Assembly: GCF_040807025.1 (NCBI RefSeq)
Contig: NC_090947.1
Location: forward strand, 9,424,001-9,488,000
Source of the DNA: Struthio camelus
Taxonomy: Eukaryota; Chordata; Aves; Struthioniformes; Struthionidae
Direction of reading: 5' to 3'
DNA length: 64,000 nt
Shown in pieces: positions 48,101 to 58,300 of this stretch (the first letter of the stretch is position 1; every line of letters starts with the position of its first letter). Below the pieces are notes generated by a model. The model was not told where the DNA came from, did no database searches, and saw nothing but the letters and a program-made list of their open reading frames with translations. Made by a program: the position numbers and the translations under genes.

Positions 48101-51100
48101 TTTTTTCTGATCAACTGTGCTTAGAACCAGAGTGTTGAGCAGTAGGACTCATTGTCTTGCTTTACTCATTTTATGACATGCTTTCTGAAGAAGGTGCCTT
48201 TATTTAAAGATGCAAAGTGAAAAAGCACATCTGCTAATGCTGTATATTGTGATTACGAAACCATAAGTAAAGGTGTCAGACTCATTCTGAGAGATGTGTG
48301 AATTACCACTTTTGTTTGTGGCAATGAGGAGGAAAGGTCACTGCTGAGAGCCTATCTTACAGTCTTGTTTTGATTGTGGGTATGTTCTTAGGAACACTAC
48401 GGTTAGTTGGTTTTTGGAGTTAATACGTTCTTGGAGTCTCCTTTCCTGGATTCTTTAGCTTAGCCTTCTGCATGCATTTTGCTTGCTGCTGGCCCACTCT
48501 CACTCTCTGAGGGTATTTTCTTTCCTGTCTCACTTGTCTTTAGCTGCTTGCCCTTTGGATTCTATTCTCTGGAGGCAGAAAGGCTCAAGGGAAAGCTAAA
48601 GGAGCAGCTACTCCTCTGATGTTTTGTGGACTCAGTAGTGGCAGTACAGGGGCTGAAAGAGGGGGAGAGGAGACTTGACTCTGTAGGAATTAGTGTGAGG
48701 AGGAACAATCGAGTCTACTGATGTATGGCTTAGTGGAGGCAGCAAAGACTGGGAGCAGAAAGAAGTTGGACGTAATCTTCCTCAAGCTGAGTGCTATGCA
48801 AGAGGGAAGGTGCCGGCCCGAGCCGACTCATCCTACCAGGCTTGAGCTCCACTGATAGGCCACAGGTTTGAGTCTGTACATTAAACCATTTCACTGGGAA
48901 AACAGCAATGCTTCCTTCCCCTGTGGCGGAGGAAAAGTCTCTTGAAAGCGCTGCTTAGCTGGTTTACCAGTCTGAAAAGCCGACGTTACACAGGTACAGG
49001 TATGTGTATCTTCTGTAGATTGTTAAGCTGTGAACACAAGGGACAGTCACATGAGCAGACTCAGAGCTTATTTGAGTCGCTTGAATGAAGAAATAAATAA
49101 TGCTGAACTGTAGAATTTACTTTTCTAAAAGGTGTTTGTCCAGAATCTCACACATCTCCATTTTTATATGGTTTTCTGATATCAGTGAATAGTAGATGTT
49201 GTTGTCCACCCCTTCAAGCGTCCTGTATTTGAGAAAAAATTAATTGGCATTTTGAATCCCCTCATTTAGTCAGAAATTCTACCCAGTAAAAGAAAGCCTT
49301 ACTATTTGGAAAAGCCAACAAAAAACATGCAGAATTACCCTGTGCTTTAATTAAATTGACACCTTTTGCAACAGTGCCATGTTGCATGTACTGTTTGTAG
49401 CCTGCCTAATTGATAGATATTTCCAAAGCTGGGCTTCACAGAGAAGTGGGGTAAAAAGGCTGTAGAAAGACAGATGGGGCGGTGATATTTATTGAAAGAT
49501 TATAGCATAATCGTAGATACTGTTGTGCAATTTTTCTGTGTGTAAGTTTTAAATTTTAAAAGCTCTCTTGTAGTTCAGTATAACTCTAGTTGTTCATAAT
49601 GAATAATTAATGCCTGCACACTTGAGGCAGCTAAGTGCCCATCCTGGCACAAAATCGCAAAAGGAAAGAAAAGGTTGTCACCTAGGAATATATATTAGTA
49701 GTTTACTGCTTGGAGGCACAACTCTTTCCTGAGTTCTTCAAGTTCTTGAAGTCTTTCCTGACCACAGTAGTGGTTATTTTTGATGACACAACTAACAGTC
49801 CAATATGACTTTAAATTCTAAATATTGCACATGGCCCCCTGAGGAGCTACAAATATATGAAATAGTATTTGTGGGACTGGGAGTATTTATGAGAGTCCTG
49901 GTGGACAACAGGTTGACCATGAGCCAGCAATGTGCCCTTGTGGCCAAGAAGGCCAATGGTATCCTGGGTTGCATTAGGCAGAGTGTTGCCAGCAGGTCAG
50001 AGGGAAGTAATCCTGCCCCTCTACTCAGCCCTGGTGAGGCCTCACCTGGAGTATTGTGTCCAATTCTGGGCTCCCCAGTACAAAAGAGACATGGAGCTAC
50101 TAGAGCGAGTCCAGCAGAAGGCTACCAAGATGAAGGGACTGGAGCATCTCTCCTAGGAGGAGAGGCTGCGGGAGCTGGGCCTGTTGAGCCTGGAGAAGAG
50201 AAGACTGAGGGGGGAATCTTATCAGCGTATATAAGTATCTGAAGGGAGGGTGTCAAGAGGATGGGGCCAGACTCTTCTCTGTGGTGCGCAGGGATAGGAC
50301 AAGAGGCAACAGGCACAAACTGAAACACGTGCAGTTCTGTCTGAACATGAGGAAGAACTTTCCTGTGAGGGTGACGGAGCACTGGAACAGGTTGCCCAGA
50401 GAGGTTGTGAAGTCTCCTTCGCTGGAGATACTCAGAACCCGCCTGGGCGCGATCCTGGGAAATATGCTCTAGAGGACCCTTCTTGAGCCAGGGGGGTTGG
50501 ACTAGCTGATCTCCAGAGGTCCCTGCCAACCTCAACCATTCTGTGATTCTGTGAGTGACAAATGGACACCTCAGCCCTTTCAGGGCTTGCAAACAAGATT
50601 TTCTTCACCCTGTCTCATTTGTGGAGCTGGATTTTTAAAAATGTTTTTAGAGTCTTCTTACCAGGTTATTCCTGGAAGAGACATTCTTTTGTATCTAGTA
50701 CTACAATTACTATTTATCTAGTGAGTGGAAGAACTAGGTTCAATTTTCTCCTCTCATTTCCCAGAACATTGACCTTATCAGCAACCTATACAGAATTTGC
50801 AGTGGGTGGACACTGAGTCTCTCCTTGTGAAGCCGTTCTGCTTTGCACTTAAAAGATCCAGGGCAAAGCAGCATGTATGTATGCATGTATCTACACTGTG
50901 CTGCTTTGACAAGCCACGTTGCAGGAGGGCGGCCCTCTGCATGCTCCACCTCTGTCCACCTATGGCATTTAGCCTTGTGCTTCCTCTGCAAGTTGGTGCC
51001 CTTACTACTGTTGCTGTGCAGGACAGCTTTTCCCTTGGTGTTAGTGCCTTCAGGATGCTCACCAGCACACGAGCACCTTGCAGGTATTTTTCAAGGCATT

Positions 51101-52016
51101 CTAAGTATATTACCATCTGAGTTATGTACTGGCAGCTTAATCTTTACAAGAGAGCCTTAAGAGATTGACTGTAGTGAGGCTTGTTTCAACACATCTGCAT
51201 TGCCATCTTCTTGACATGGCAGATGAGGGCTAAAGAGTGAGTATGGTTGCTGGTGACTGTTTATATTATGGTGATTTCTTATTTGAGTGGTTTATATTAT
51301 CACTGCAGTGAGATGGGCATCGTTAACAAAATGAAACTGTTGTTTGAGAACAGATACATGAATGCTTTAAATGCAGCTTTTTTGCATTGATTCAACAAAG
51401 CTTTTTTTACATCCTGACTATCACTATTTGGCTGGACTACAGCAAAGGGAAAAGTTAAGACTATAAAGAGATTAACATTGCTCTTACCTTTTTTGTTATT
51501 CGCCTCTTAATAATAATAAAACTAATGAAATTAGAGCAGCAGCATTGCACTCAGCCTAAAGGCTCTAATTTAAATCCAGCAAACAGAATTTTGTCATGGA
51601 GTAGGATCATTTTCTCACACCAGCAGGATTTTACTGGTGCTGACTTACTGAGATCTGTATGGTGAAATGATCCTCGGCCCTTGAGCATTTGTGATTTGTA
51701 AGGTGAAATTATTATGAACTCAGCCTTTTTTCCCAACTTATGAGTTGTTTCTTACAATACTTCCGTGTTCTAAAAATGGCATCATTAGATAAATGTTTGA
51801 CCTGAGCAGTTAAGCAAACCATGTCTTATAAATAATTTTTCTGGATGTGAATGTCCTTTTTTGCTTTACAGAGAGGCAGCACGTGAATGTCGCAGGAAGA
51901 AAAAAGAGTATGTGAAATGTCTAGAAAATCGAGTGGCTGTGCTTGAAAACCAAAACAAGACACTGATTGAGGAGTTGAAAGCACTTAAGGACCTTTACTG
52001 CCACAAATCAGATTAA
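36037..52016 (+). CDS. CREB1: CREB1, cAMP-responsive element-binding protein 1 (seven coding exons)
   Basis: CREB1 is a nuclear bZIP transcription factor that binds TGACGTCA-type elements as a dimer and recruits CBP/p300 after phosphorylation by PKA and other kinases. Coding segments are 36037-36150, 39643-39789, 41792-41892, 44716-44858, 46333-46515, 47928-48078 and 51872-52016. They total 984 nt, in frame throughout, giving 327 residues. Domains: glutamine-rich Q1 (1-87), kinase-inducible domain (about 88-146, RRPSY with phospho-acceptor Ser119, equal to Ser133 in the 341-residue form), Q2 (about 147-269), basic region (271-291) and leucine zipper (Leu297, 304, 311, 318). The length equals the short delta isoform; no alpha exon was found. 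The start is fixed by an in-frame TAA immediately before the ATG. Near-identity to mammalian CREB1 is from memory. Confidence 0.98.
36151..39642 (+). other. CREB1: CREB1 intron 2
   Basis: This intron of 3.5 kb has a GTATAA donor and an acceptor ending TTTTGCAG. It is AT-rich unique sequence with no recognised transposon or RNA gene. ORFs up to 155 codons on the minus strand (36,813-36,346) are unrecognised and lie in AT-rich DNA, so none is called. Confidence 0.85.
39643..39789 (+). CDS. CREB1: CREB1 exon 3 (residues 39-87)
   Basis: These 147 bases encode 49 residues of the glutamine-rich Q1 domain, starting [11 protein letters not shown] and ending [10 protein letters not shown]1 contributes constitutive activation in the established CREB model. 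The acceptor is TTTTGCAG and the donor GTACTTAC at 39,790. The exon is bounded by phase 0 on both sides, so exons 2-3 form a self-contained unit and the optional alpha exon (42 nt, 14 residues) would be inserted after it without changing frame. Confidence 0.96.
39790..41791 (+). other. CREB1: CREB1 intron 3, expected site of the alpha exon
   Basis: This 2.0-kb intron runs from GTACTTAC to an acceptor ending ATTTACAG. In mammals the optional 42-nt exon of the 341-residue alpha isoform lies between the flanking coding exons. Reading the whole intron in the plus direction I found no segment encoding a sequence like SSCKDLKRLF between splice sites. No other feature is recognised. Confidence 0.7.
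41792..41892 (+). CDS. CREB1: CREB1 kinase-inducible domain exon (residues 88-121)
   Basis: These 101 bases start [13 protein letters not shown] and end in RRPSY plus the first two bases of an Arg codon. It carries the PKA consensus RRPS with Ser119 (Ser133 in alpha numbering), the GSK3-type serine four residues upstream and the acidic serine cluster that other kinases target. Phosphorylated KID binds the KIX domain of CBP/p300. The acceptor is ATTTACAG and the donor GTAAGG at 41,893. The downstream junction is phase 2. Confidence 0.97.
41893..44715 (+). other. CREB1: CREB1 intron 4
   Basis: This intron of 2.8 kb has a GTAAGG donor and an acceptor TTTTCCAG ending at 44,715. It is unique AT-rich sequence; no repeat, RNA or coding segment is recognised. 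Intron numbers here follow the exons actually seen and do not count the missing alpha exon. Confidence 0.85.
44716..44858 (+). CDS. CREB1: CREB1 exon, second half of KID (residues 121-169)
   Basis: These 143 bases complete Arg121, then encode [12 protein letters not shown], an acidic SEEE stretch and ...IYQTSSGQY, ending with the first base of Ile169. KILNDL is the alpha-B helix of KID that packs on KIX; the following SSD serines are CaMKII/CK sites in the mammalian protein. Compared with the human sequence as I remember it, Ala replaces Ser in EEETS and Thr in AITT. The donor is GTATGT at 44,859. Confidence 0.96.
44859..46332 (+). other. CREB1: CREB1 intron 5
   Basis: This intron of 1.5 kb has a GTATGT donor and an acceptor TGTCCTCAG ending at 46,332. 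Bases about 45,830-46,030 are purine-rich (many GAAG/AGAA runs) on the plus strand. No transposon, RNA or coding feature is recognised. Confidence 0.85.
46333..46515 (+). CDS. CREB1: CREB1 exon, Q2 domain (residues 169-230)
   Basis: These 183 bases complete Ile169, encode 60 residues from [10 protein letters not shown] to ...VPSNQVVVQ and end with the first base of Ala230. This is the glutamine/hydrophobic Q2 constitutive activation domain, which contacts TAF4 in TFIID in established work. Ser replaces Ala in the human-like QLANNG as I remember it. The donor is GTGAGA at 46,516. Confidence 0.96.
46516..47927 (+). other. CREB1: CREB1 intron 6
   Basis: This intron of 1.4 kb has a GTGAGA donor and an acceptor TCTTTCAG ending at 47,927. 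It contains an antisense CR1 3'-end fragment at about 47,041-47,152 and, just after it, two copies of TTGATTTATTAAAA at 47,155 and 47,177. The rest is unique AT-rich sequence. Confidence 0.85.
47041..47152 (-). mobile_element. CR1 LINE 3'-end fragment, antisense
   Basis: The sequence AATCATGGAATAATTTCGGT, followed by a segment ending in AGGTCATCTGG and GGTTAGACCAGGTTGCT, has the pattern of the reverse complement of avian CR1 3' ends (GGAATCATAGAATGG...GGTCATCT type). The element is therefore in minus orientation, 5'-truncated, about 110 bases long and moderately diverged. It sits in CREB1 intron 6. Confidence 0.8.
47928..48078 (+). CDS. CREB1: CREB1 exon, end of Q2 and start of bZIP (residues 230-280)
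   Basis: These 151 bases complete Ala230, encode [12 protein letters not shown] through [12 protein letters not shown] and EVRLMKN, and end with the AG of Arg280. The basic region begins at Lys271. The acceptor is TCTTTCAG. The donor is AACAG|GCATGT: GC, not GT, at 48,079-48,080. Only this junction joins to the next exon in frame; using the nearby GT at 48,082 would shift frame to an early stop. Reading on into the intron would add 15 residues and a stop at 48,122. Confidence 0.95.
48079..51871 (+). other. CREB1: CREB1 last intron, GC-AG type, contains CR1
   Basis: This 3.8-kb intron begins GCATGT instead of GT and ends TGCTTTACAG. The flanking CAG|GCATGT otherwise matches the U1 consensus well, as is usual for functional GC donors. 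It interrupts the basic region between Asn279 and Glu281. A sense-oriented CR1 LINE fragment lies at about 49,888-50,553. The remainder is unique sequence with no supported gene. Confidence 0.85.
49888..50553 (+). mobile_element. CR1 LINE, 5'-truncated, sense orientation
   Basis: About 670 bases match the 3' end of avian CR1. They encode decayed pieces of the reverse transcriptase C-terminus, recognisable as [11 protein letters not shown] near 49,899, [13 protein letters not shown] near 50,010 and [14 protein letters not shown] near 50,370. These lie in three different frames, so at least two frameshifts break the ORF, and it is non-functional. The 3' UTR ends in two tandem ATTCTGTG octamers (50,538-50,553). 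It is in the same orientation as CREB1, within its last intron. Confidence 0.95.
51872..52016 (+). CDS. CREB1: CREB1 last coding exon: basic region and leucine zipper (residues 280-327)
   Basis: After the acceptor TTTACAG the exon completes Arg280 and encodes [16 protein letters not shown], then the zipper with Leu297, 304, 311 and 318 in heptad spacing, ending ...LYCHKSD and TAA at 52,014-52,016. The NxxAAxxCR DNA-contact signature is intact across the splice junction. Cys286 and Cys296 correspond to the redox-sensitive cysteines of mammalian CREB. The zipper also binds CRTC coactivators in established work. Confidence 0.97.
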
Positions 52017-52588
52017 TTTTGGATTCCCATTTTCACTTGTCCAGGTGGGATTGAGACTGGTTCTGGCTATAACCAGAAAGACAAAGTAAACTTTTTATTT
52101 TCTAAACATTTCTTTTTTTCTATGCGCAAAACTGCCTGAAAGCAACTACAGAATTTAATTCGTCTGTGCTTTGCATCAAACTGTGAATGTTCAAACACTT
52201 GCCTCCACTTCTCTCCCCCTACAAGATTATTTTCATCATTGAATAATCTGAGTGTGAAGAAGAAGAACAGGCTTCTTTCTCATCTCCCCATCCGCGTCAA
52301 GGATAACAGTGGTCACTTGGGAAGTTACTGTGGGGGAGGGTCCTTTTGTAATGATTTCAAGAATTTGTGTTGAGCTCTTTTGATTGCCTTAGAGACAGAA
52401 CCACCCCAGCCTCTTGGCCCAGAGAGCCATCTGGGCCACATACATTGAGCATGTATGGTGCAATGAAGAAGCAATGGTTGCCAAATTGGTTTCACATATT
52501 CATTGTAAACTATAAAAATACATGGCTAAGTGACATGCCAAATGAAAGGCGCTTCACAGTCACATTCTTGGTGTGGAGATAACATACG

Positions 52589-52654
52589 TTTATTAAACTA
52601 GCCCAGGAGGGTTTTTGATGTGTAATCTGTGTAAAACCCTCCTGGATTAATAAA
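52589..52654 (+). terminator. CREB1: Stem-loop enclosing a poly(A) signal in the CREB1 3' UTR
   Basis: CCAGGAGGGTTTT (52,603-52,615) and its perfect complement AAAACCCTCCTGG (52,633-52,645) flank a 17-base loop. Outside them TTTATTAA (52,589-52,596) pairs with TTAATAAA (52,647-52,654), with an asymmetric internal bulge. The right arm carries AATAAA on the plus strand (52,649-52,654), and the left arm carries AATAAA on the minus strand. It could form a proximal, structure-regulated polyadenylation site. The symmetry is visible; the function is inference. Confidence 0.6.
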
Positions 52655-55147
52655 AACTTCTCCATACCTCAGAAACACATGCATTGAAACTGGCTTCACT
52701 GGTCAGTTGCTTCTTTGAAGCATATTGTGTACAAGTGTGTTCAGCATTCTGAATGCACAAAAAGAAATCACCAACTTCATAGGATATTGGTTGGGAAATG
52801 ATATTTAGATGGGAAATGAACTCAAAAAAGGAACAACAGTAACGTTTAGAAAACAGTCACATAGTAAGCACGGGTAATGCGTGAAAGCACTGTCTATTTG
52901 TATCAGGACAACTAAGCAGTTGAAGCATGGCCAACTCCACATACATATTCCCTGATGACAGTATAGTCTCAGTGTCCCAAGTCCTTTTAAGCAGTTAGGT
53001 TGTTTCTATTTCCCTACCACTATCTTATGTAATGGAAATTACTGTACTGATTGGAAACATTATCCTGGTTTGCTGAAATTCTTTCTCAAACTTTGAGGCC
53101 ATCTTCCATGCATAAATTAAATTGCAGTATGGTAACTACCAGGAAAGCTTCAGACATTGAAGAGGACTTCAAACATGCATATTCCAGCTGGCTTCTGCGT
53201 TGCAAGGGACAATATTGATTACTTGAACCTGCCCAGGCTAACTAAATTTTTAATTTATTCAGAGGACTTATTAATGTAAAGGATAAGATTTACCAAATTG
53301 TTTATTCATGTGAGTAAAATTACTCATGTGCCTAGGATGTTTGCAAGACCAGACTTCTTGTGTGCACTGAGGAAATGTGATCTTTCCCAGATTCACATTG
53401 TAAAAAAAGTAGAACACTGTACTCAACATTAGGACTTCCATTGTGTGTCAAAAAGAATCATGCTCAGTTTACTGGCCCTCTGAAGCCAGTCTCTTGATAT
53501 GTTAACTTGGGTCACTTGATGGAGTAAGTTTACTTTGGGCCCCGGTCCAATTTTATGTATAGAGACATAAAAATAGGACTCTGGTCTGTACTAATGCCTT
53601 GCCTAGCTAAGTATTAGCTAATATGTTCTCCCATTCACTCTATCTGTTTTTAAGATAAATTTCAAATGCAAGCTTTTAAAGGGTTATACAGTCAATGTAA
53701 CATTATAAAAAGAAAATTTGCCAGACTCTAGGCAATTGAGTCTCAAACAGCTATAGCAGTATTAAAAGTTCTAGTTTTCTCATTTGAGAGGGCATTCAGT
53801 TTCCAAGAGACTTTAAAGGAGCAGGGTTAAACTTGTAGCATTATTGTTAAATCTAGAGTTATCGATAATTTCAAATTATGTTTATATTTCAAATAAGAGA
53901 ACATAAGTATCAGAAAGAACTCATTTCCAAATTAAGTTTTGTGGGGTTTTATAAATGATCTATTTTTATCTGCCATAGAGAATTAATTTTCATTTTTTTA
54001 TTTAACGGAAGATAAATTTATTAGTTTAGCAGTACAAATTTAAGAAGACCCTAAATTCTCAGTCACACTTTTATAAAAACTGTCCGATTCTTAGAGACAG
54101 AGAATAGATGCATTTCACTTACAACGGTTACTGATTTTTCAGAACTAGCACTAGAAGTAGCAGTGTTGATAATGCGGGAGTAATTCTTGTCAAACATGAG
54201 GCTTACGATGGCTTCATTGAATGGTTCCTCCGGCTTTCAGATCCATCAGAACGGCTGTACACGCCTACTCTAGGGCAGTTTCTTTTGTAGAACCATTGAT
54301 TTGCAAAAGCTTGACGTTTTACCGTGAACCTGACAGAGGCTAGCCGTGATCCAAGCGCTGTTCCTCGTGCGTAATTAGCACTGTCTAGCACCTGCTGACA
54401 GTCACTCAGCGCAAAGCCTGGGAGCTGAATGGACTGGGGAGCCCCAACCGCTACCAGGACCTGGTTCTAAGAGAGGGGTGAAGGAAATCTGCGTTGGCAG
54501 TGCGAGGAGGACTGCGTTACTGCTTTTTGTTTGTGCGTGTTCTGTGAGTAGTCCGTAGTGTTAACAGCCTAGACCTCATCAGCAACAAATGTTTCACTAA
54601 GAAGAACCACCTTATTTTAAAAGTACATATTATTTTTATTTTTGGTGCACTGAGGATTTGGGGACTTTAATTTCTTTAATGGAAACTTTAAATGACAATG
54701 ATTAAAAAAAAAAAAAAGTGTTACACCAAGTACAGGCCTGGCGAAGGTTACCCATACATGCTTTACTATTCATAGTGACCCAGAAAGGGAAGGAATATGA
54801 TACAGGCATCCATTCATATATCATTTACCTCAGTAGTGAGGTTGGGGTAGTCAGCCTCTATAAACTAAGGCCATTTGGAAGTAGAATGGAAATTATGCTG
54901 GCAGGGGGGAGGGAGGGTTAGTTTTATATCTCACAGTTGTGAGTTTTGAAGAATTGATAGCCTGTTTTACCTGAAGAGAGGGTTAGAAAGGGCTAGATCC
55001 ATTATGTTCATAATAAACAAGAATTGATTTGAAATATAATTTTTGTAATGTCATTATTTTGCAAAACAACAGCACCGATCAGGCAGTTAAGATATTGTCA
55101 GAGGTGCTCTTTTAATTTAGATATTCTTGGAAAAATACGTATGTATA

Positions 55148-55187
55148 ATATATGTACATATATATATATATATATATATACACACAG
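55148..55187. repeat. (TA)n/(CA) microsatellite
   Basis: A long (AT)n run with flanking TATGTACATA and a CACACA end lies in the presumed CREB1 3' UTR, about 3.1 kb after the stop codon. AT-dinucleotide arrays of this length can form cruciforms and vary in length between individuals. Confidence 0.9.
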
Positions 55188-58100
55188 TATATAATCTACA
55201 GCTCTGAGAGCTTTTAAGTCAGGAATGCTGAGTATTATAGTATATGGAGGTCAGAAAAAATTTTTACTTTTCTGTGTGTGTCTGGGTGTGTGCGGATATG
55301 TGCGCGTGTGTGAAAGCTCCCCTGCCCCAGTAGTTCTGGGCTGCATTATTCTAGCGCTTATTACTGAGTTGTTTGTGCTGTTTTTCAGTTATCCGTTTTC
55401 AACCATTTTATCTCATCTTTCATGGCTTTTGTGTTTTTTTTCTTTGGAGATTTTTGAAATGATGTAAACAGTTGTTTTAAAACTCCCTCTCCCTCAAAAT
55501 AATTCACTTTTGTGCTTTTTCTCTTTGGCAGCTATATATCAAAGGCAAAAGCAATTGGAAGGATTGTTAGCTATTTGGGGTGTTTTTTGTTGTTTGTTTT
55601 TTTAAGGAACCACTGGTAAGACTTCTGTTTTCCTCTTGGGGTAGTGGCTATGCATCTTTATTCAAGCAGTGATTTCACCAGAGCGGGATAGTTGCCAGCA
55701 CCATTGCTTGTATGTGAAAGCACAATTTCAGCCTGTCATGCTCTTCAGGGCTGTACAGACACCTCTAGGGTTCTGGCTCTTCTGTAGTTCATGTTTTGTG
55801 TCTCAGACCACTGTCTTCTCTGGTATTTTACATTGATCAGAAAATTGGCGGGGTGTTTGGAATCATTAAGAGGCTCAGGAAAAAAGAAAAGTTAGATCTA
55901 ATAAGGAAAAACAGCCCTGATAGTTTCTGATCTAAATTTGTACTACGTTTTTTCTTTAAATCTGGGCTTCCAATAGACAAGCAGCTGCAAGTCGTCATCT
56001 TCTGGCAAAAACGGGCTCGGCTCTTTTTTTTAATTTTAGATAGATAGCCAGTGCTTTTTGTGGGTTAAAGTAAAGTAAAGTCTCCTCCTCAAAGCAAGTT
56101 CATTATCAGTGGTTGCAGATCTATGACAATTTGTAAGATGATTTCACTGGTTTTTGGAGACCCTGTTTTTTATTGTCATTTTTTCACCCTGAAGCTGGTT
56201 AGTGATGTAACATTTGCCAATAATCTAACCAAAAGGTCATGTATTTATTTTTGTTACATTATATTCTTTGTAAATGTTTGATTAAAATGTGCACTTTTAA
56301 AAAACAAAACAGAGCAAAAGAATAAAGAGAAATTGGGTACTGGTTTTTCTTGAGAAGCTCCCTGGCACAATTGCTGTAATCCTGCTGCCTGCGCACATCC
56401 CACTCCTCTCCCCACACCAGTTGACTCTTTCACAACTTTAGTTTTTATAAAACGAAGCTGATTAGCACCTGGCTTCCGGCAGGCATTACTTTTAAATGGC
56501 AGGAGAGTCGAACTGGCGGGACTGAAGACTGTGAAGAATTAAGTGTATGGTGTCTCAAAGCGATATGTACAGGAAGGACGTGAAACTATTTTTAGACAGA
56601 CTAGAACTAGTTCAGTGATCCCAAGTGAGAAAGGGGAATGAAGTTGGAAGGAAAGCTAAACTCTTGTTCAGTCACTTTACTCCCCTGTTCTTAATTTGAT
56701 TTGGCTGCAAATTTTAAAAGCTGCATTCCAAGAAAGTAAATAGAGGCTTTACAGTTCTTTGATACCAAGAGGTAAAGGAGCGTTGACAATTTGTCATCCT
56801 GCTTTAAAGGGAAAAAAGCACCACTAACTTTCTTGTGCAGGAACAATGATAATTTAGCTATAGTCCTGGATTCTGTCACTGTAAGCAAGTTTTAAAGGCG
56901 TACAGTACACTCATGGTTCTCGTGTACTGTGACTGGGAACTAGTTCCCTTGAGCTGTTGAATTTGCTAGTTAGGAAGAACACTGATTTTGCAGAAACCTG
57001 AATGTATCATGAAGCTCAGTCAGCCTGGGAGGAGCCAGACTGATAAGAGAAACAGGACAGTCCTAACTCTACTGTGTGCTCGTGACAGGTTCAGGACTGT
57101 GGATGGATATGGCTTAAATTTGTACATCTTTTGGGAAAAGGGACCAGATCCAGTTTGTAAAGAAGGTTTGTATTTCAGGTGTTTTGCCTTGGAATGTATT
57201 TTTTAAATGTATTTAAGCCCTGGCCTGCAAAGAGACTTGCACAGGTTAATTTGTGTAGCACAAATTAAAGACGCTGACCTGTCTGCATTCTAGTACTGCA
57301 AGTGCAGAGTTTTTGACTTGCTGTGTAAGAGGGTAAGTTTAGGTCTCGCTTTCACCAGCAAGAAGCAGGAAAAGTCAGCTGTCCTCAGGAGCTCTATGCT
57401 GGGCAGGGAAAGGGCCAGGGAAAAGGTCTGCAGTTAGTACACTTCCAGGAGCTGACCACATACTGTACTCATGACTTGGGAGCAGTCACTTCATTGAGTC
57501 GCAGCCACAGCTATATGGTATTTCTCTAAATTAGGAGACAGCTGAGTAAAAACAAGGGGAGGGAAGGCCTTGAGCCACTCAGTTGTGTGGAGATGGCCAA
57601 AATGAAGGACTGAGGATGTTAGGTCGCTCTCTACAAGTTATGTTTTATCCAGGTGCCACTCCATTGTTTGTGTGTAATGACATTTATTTATATTATAAAT
57701 TTTTTAAAAATTTAGAATTGCGAGTTTGTATGAGATTTGACTGTGCTACTTATGCGGACTTCTAGGGATGGGAGGGGGAACGGGGCAAGGAGAGGCGCTA
57801 GCCAGCCCCTCCGCAGACTTGTCCCCAGATTGGTTGTTCACTTCAAAAACGAATTCTTTCTAGTTTGGATTTATAACTTGCAATTGTTTTGGAACAATGT
57901 TTTTCAGGGAAGCTTCTAGAGCAAGGGTTATTATTCTCCTTTTGTAATGTATGCTGGAAAGAGTAATTTCACCTCACCTGCATTTCTGATTCTTTACCCA
58001 AAGCGTATCAGCACAGAACAGGGTATTTGAGCTGGACTCCCACGTACCTGTGGAAGTTAAAAGACTAAATGCAAATCCATTGTTGGGGGGGCAAAAAATC

Positions 58101-58300
58101 TTATTTACGTTTCCCCAAAATTTAGAAACATCCCTCTTTTTTTTTTTTTTTTACTTATTTTTTGTGCTTTATCTGTGTTTTAAAATAATTGTACTGGGTT
58201 ATAATGCATTTTATTAACACTATGTACATATTAGCTGCTTTGTGTTTCAGAATGGTAGTAATTGCTTTGTATATTAAAGTGATTCTTGTGAATTTGTGAA

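Larger units (their letters stand above)
52017..58300 (+). other. CREB1: CREB1 3' UTR (distal end inferred)
   Basis: The first 400 bases strongly resemble mammalian CREB1 3' UTR as I remember it, for example TCTATGCGCAAAACTGCCTG and GATTGCCTTAGAGACAGAA. Candidate poly(A) hexamers are AATAAA at 52,649, 55,012 and 56,321 and ATTAAA at 58,273; the last is followed by T- and GT-rich sequence near 58,320-58,350. Several alternative ends are likely, as in mammals, but which are used cannot be read from DNA. Small ORFs inside are not supported. A TA/CA microsatellite lies at 55,148-55,187. Confidence 0.65.

Noticed and set aside
48061-48124. Alternative CREB1 ending by reading past the GC donor
   Set aside because: The continuation gives 15 unrelated residues and a stop, while splicing at GC restores the invariant bZIP. 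It is only a possible intron-retention product.
49805-50592. ORFs of 145, 74, 63 and 156 codons around 50 kb as host genes
   Set aside because: They are decayed CR1 reverse transcriptase pieces in shifted frames, or their antisense.
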